DNA of 64,000 bases from Vibrio sp. FE10 (lineage in GTDB: Bacteria > Pseudomonadota > Gammaproteobacteria > Enterobacterales > Vibrionaceae). The notes beneath the pieces were generated by a model. That model had not been told where the DNA came from and searched no databases. It saw nothing but the letters and a program-made list of their open reading frames with translations. Positions within the stretch are counted from its first letter, which is position 1. Each line of letters starts with the position of its first letter. The stretch lies in the NCBI RefSeq assembly GCF_030297155.1, contig NZ_AP028067.1, positions 2,604,001 through 2,668,000 on the forward strand, given 5' to 3'. Shown here piece by piece: positions 63,301-64,000 of this stretch. The position numbers and the translations under genes were made by a program.

Positions 63301-64000
63301 GGCTTTGTTTCCGTACTCAACCCACCCTGCCTTTTGATGTCATTAGGCAGCTCGATAGCTCTCGGGCATACCAAACTGCGTAAATCGATTTAATATTGAT
63401 GCCGCTAGAATCATTTCCTGTTGTTGATTATTAAAGTCTCTACTGTGTAATTTGGGGCCAACAATTGTTTTGTAACGGTGCATCGTATTCTCTGAGACAT
63501 TCCGTTTTCCATACTGCTTTGTCTTTTGCCAGCACATGGGACCTAAGGAAGAGTACGCCACAAAATTACTCATCCTTTTCGGTTATGGGCGTCGTCAGCA
63601 TACAGGTTTTATTTGGGAGGAATGGTTATGTCAGTCTCTGGGAATTCGCTCGTTAATGCGTCATAGACGTCATCGGTATCGTACATTTTATCTGCTGAAA
63701 TATGGTCAACGTCCACATCAACTTGCCCACATAACACGAATAATATGCTCATCACCGACAGCAAAGTGCGCTTTGCGTTAATCTCATGTTTTCCCTGATG
63801 CCATTCATCCTTACCAAATTCTTTAAGGCCAGTGGAGTCAATGGCTATCGCAGCTAAACCTTCATCAGGTTTGTCTTTTTTTGAATGTTGGCGTCTTAAG
63901 TTCAAGCTTGCAGAGACGCTTTGATAGACACGAAAAGTCAGGACAGGAGAAGTTTGTGTCGCTCATATCCTTGAGAAGACTATCGATAAAGCCTTGAATC
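63301..64000 (-). pseudogene. IS5/IS903-like transposase pseudogene (5' part outside window)
   Basis: The minus strand reads, in order, GFIDSLLKDMSDTNFSCPDF, AIAIDSTGLKEFGKDEWHQG, HISADKMYDTDDVYDALTSE, ITIPPK, then YKTIVGPKLHSRDFNNQQQE and MPESYRAA. These are IS903-group blocks. The frame is broken by an extra base in a run of seven T (63876-63882) and by stops after IPPK. The end repeat GGCTTTGTTTCCGTACTC is at 63301. It is the fuller sister of the remnant at 56558-56746. Confidence 0.85.

Overview
The window reads as a Vibrio chromosome, most likely from the Splendidus clade. This rests on gene content and order that I recognise: ackA-pta, an opp operon, moaABCDE, luxO-luxU beside a qrr1 sRNA with a LuxO-type box, uvrB, tRNA-Asn, rsxABCDGE and nth. 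No database search was possible, so the species assignment is inference.

Positions 1-29480 are conserved core genome. On the minus strand lie the 5' part of an ABC substrate-binding protein gene and yfbV. ackA and pta follow on plus, separated by two strong hairpins, then a Xi-class glutathione transferase, oppABCDF with a hairpin between oppA and oppB, and moaABCDE behind a structured leader that may be a Moco riboswitch. ybhK is divergent from moaA. The quorum-sensing block is luxO-luxU, with Qrr1 transcribed divergently from luxO. uvrB has a LexA-like box. A tRNA-Asn gene precedes the Rsx/Rnf electron-transport operon and nth, which ends in a good terminator.

Positions 29481-44255 are a genomic island starting directly after the nth terminator. 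Its first 8.4 kb is one tightly packed operon: three different tyrosine recombinases, two small coiled-coil proteins and a RecD2-like helicase. Cargo follows. Two stretches have the architecture of integron cassettes: box pairs AAC-N5...N5-GTT match between each cassette's own start and end. There are two membrane-protein genes of unknown role (one SieB-like, one zinc-ribbon tail-anchored), a small antitoxin-like gene, and about 1.8 kb with almost no coding content. That stretch holds two diverged copies of a ~330-bp element whose nested helices are kept in both copies (a candidate structured RNA), an array of tight inverted repeats, and a short motif that also recurs after cargo genes.

Positions 44256-64000 are an IS-rich accessory region: an IS21-family element, a cryptic Tn3-family transposon, an IS5-family element, IS6- and IS66-family fragments, an IS3-family element, IS5-like remnants and an internally deleted IS5-family derivative. 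Several junctions are not simple insertions, because the flanks do not match. Surviving cargo includes a truncated DUF2971 gene, a HEPN-motif gene cut at both ends, small secreted proteins, a MORN-like repeat protein, a RelE/HigB-type toxin with an XRE antitoxin, small phage-like genes, a lipoprotein and a CSS-EAL c-di-GMP phosphodiesterase. The island's right end is not in the window.
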